The translations under genes were made by a program, and so were the position numbers. 64,000 nt of DNA. Source: Clostridia bacterium (GTDB taxonomy: Bacteria > Bacillota > Clostridia > Oscillospirales > Acutalibacteraceae). Where the stretch lies: the NCBI GenBank assembly GCA_017461625.1, contig JAFTXJ010000019.1:1-64000 (forward strand). Direction: 5' to 3'. Shown here piece by piece: positions 63,882 through 64,000 of the stretch (position 1 is the stretch's first letter; the number at the start of each line of letters is the position of its first letter). The notes below the pieces were generated by a model. The model saw only the letters and a list, made by a program, of their open reading frames with translations. It was not told the DNA's origin and did no database searches.

Positions 63882-64000
63882 ATGGCATTATTTGAAAGCT
63901 ATGAGAGACGTATTGACAATATCAATGCTGTTCTCGCTGAATACGGTATTTCTTCAATTGAAGAATGTAAAGAAATCACTCTTGCAAAGGGTATCGATTG
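63882..64000 (+). CDS. GGGtGRT-family protein (3' end outside window)
   Basis: Begins MALFESYERRIDNINAVLAEYG and continues SSIEECKEITLAKGID to the window edge; this start is typical of the uncharacterised 'GGGtGRT' proteins. AAGAGGAGGTAATTACA gives a very strong ribosome site. Partial, about 39 residues visible; the naming motif lies beyond the window. Function unknown; tied to the NifU-like gene by operon position. Confidence 0.78.
   Translation, partial: MALFESYERRIDNINAVLAEYGISSIEECKEITLAKGID

Overview
The window is a bacterial chromosome segment with the gene content of an anaerobic, probably gut-dwelling Clostridia (Oscillospirales/Ruminococcaceae-like). This is inferred from the low-GC Firmicute style: strong AGGAGG ribosome sites, TTG/GTG starts, RNase J, GdpP, a YlmC/YmxH spore-associated PRC-barrel protein, the NifU-like/GGGtGRT pair, a Tn1549-style Cys_rich_VLP protein and gut-type intergenic repeats. 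No tRNA, rRNA or CRISPR array was seen.

Region 1 (1-13.3 kb, all + strand) is a tight run of ten genes: purB(partial)-guaA-pyrG-purF-carA-carB-dapF-dapL-nitrilase-nadE. GuaA, PyrG, PurF and CarA/B use glutamine amide nitrogen, NadE uses ammonia, and DapL/DapF make meso-diaminopimelate. It reads as a nitrogen-assimilation and nucleotide operon ending in one terminator. Hand-counted lines give about 50% GC here against about 38% in the lines counted further right, so the base composition breaks at 13.3-13.4 kb.

Region 2 (13.4-20.1 kb) is a mobile-element segment. A CadC-type repressor and a Cd/Zn/Pb P-type ATPase, each behind a matching 22-bp operator, lie between two ~105-bp direct repeats. 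A Cys_rich_VLP protein, a ParB-like protein, a small unknown gene and a large serine recombinase follow.

Region 3 (20.1-35.4 kb) holds accessory and surface genes: a Nim-like flavoprotein, a hexapeptide acyltransferase broken by a one-base shift in an A-tract, a MurE/FemAB/acidic membrane protein operon, a sugar isomerase-ThuA pair, a metallophosphoesterase, an acyl carrier protein, a membrane protein with SH3-like tail, a hydrolase, shikimate kinase, an AMP-forming acyl ligase, an iron alcohol dehydrogenase and an EEP-fold nuclease/phosphatase. Two stretches carry unexplained structured leaders: 27.2-27.7 kb (leader peptide plus alternative hairpins before a 67-residue protein) and 28.88-29.13 kb (perfect promoter, 158-nt nearly fully paired element, terminator).

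Region 4 (35.5-51.5 kb): an XRE repressor diverges from a secreted ~995-residue protein (Cys hydrolase-like domain, five FnIII, four 40-residue Cys repeats, BIG2, C-terminal membrane anchor). Then come a penicillin-binding protein, rpsB-tsf, a secreted ceramidase-like protein followed by nagB, a second sugar isomerase, a secreted esterase, two NAD-dependent epimerase-like proteins divergent from a TetR regulator, and RNase HI.

Region 5 (51.6-64 kb) is housekeeping: rnj-gdpP-rplI-dnaB-tilS-hpt-ftsH in one direction. Then follow a phosphotransferase with a leader-peptide/terminator region, a 350-bp cluster of intergenic hairpin repeats, and a NifU-like gene plus the start of a GGGtGRT-family gene running off the edge.
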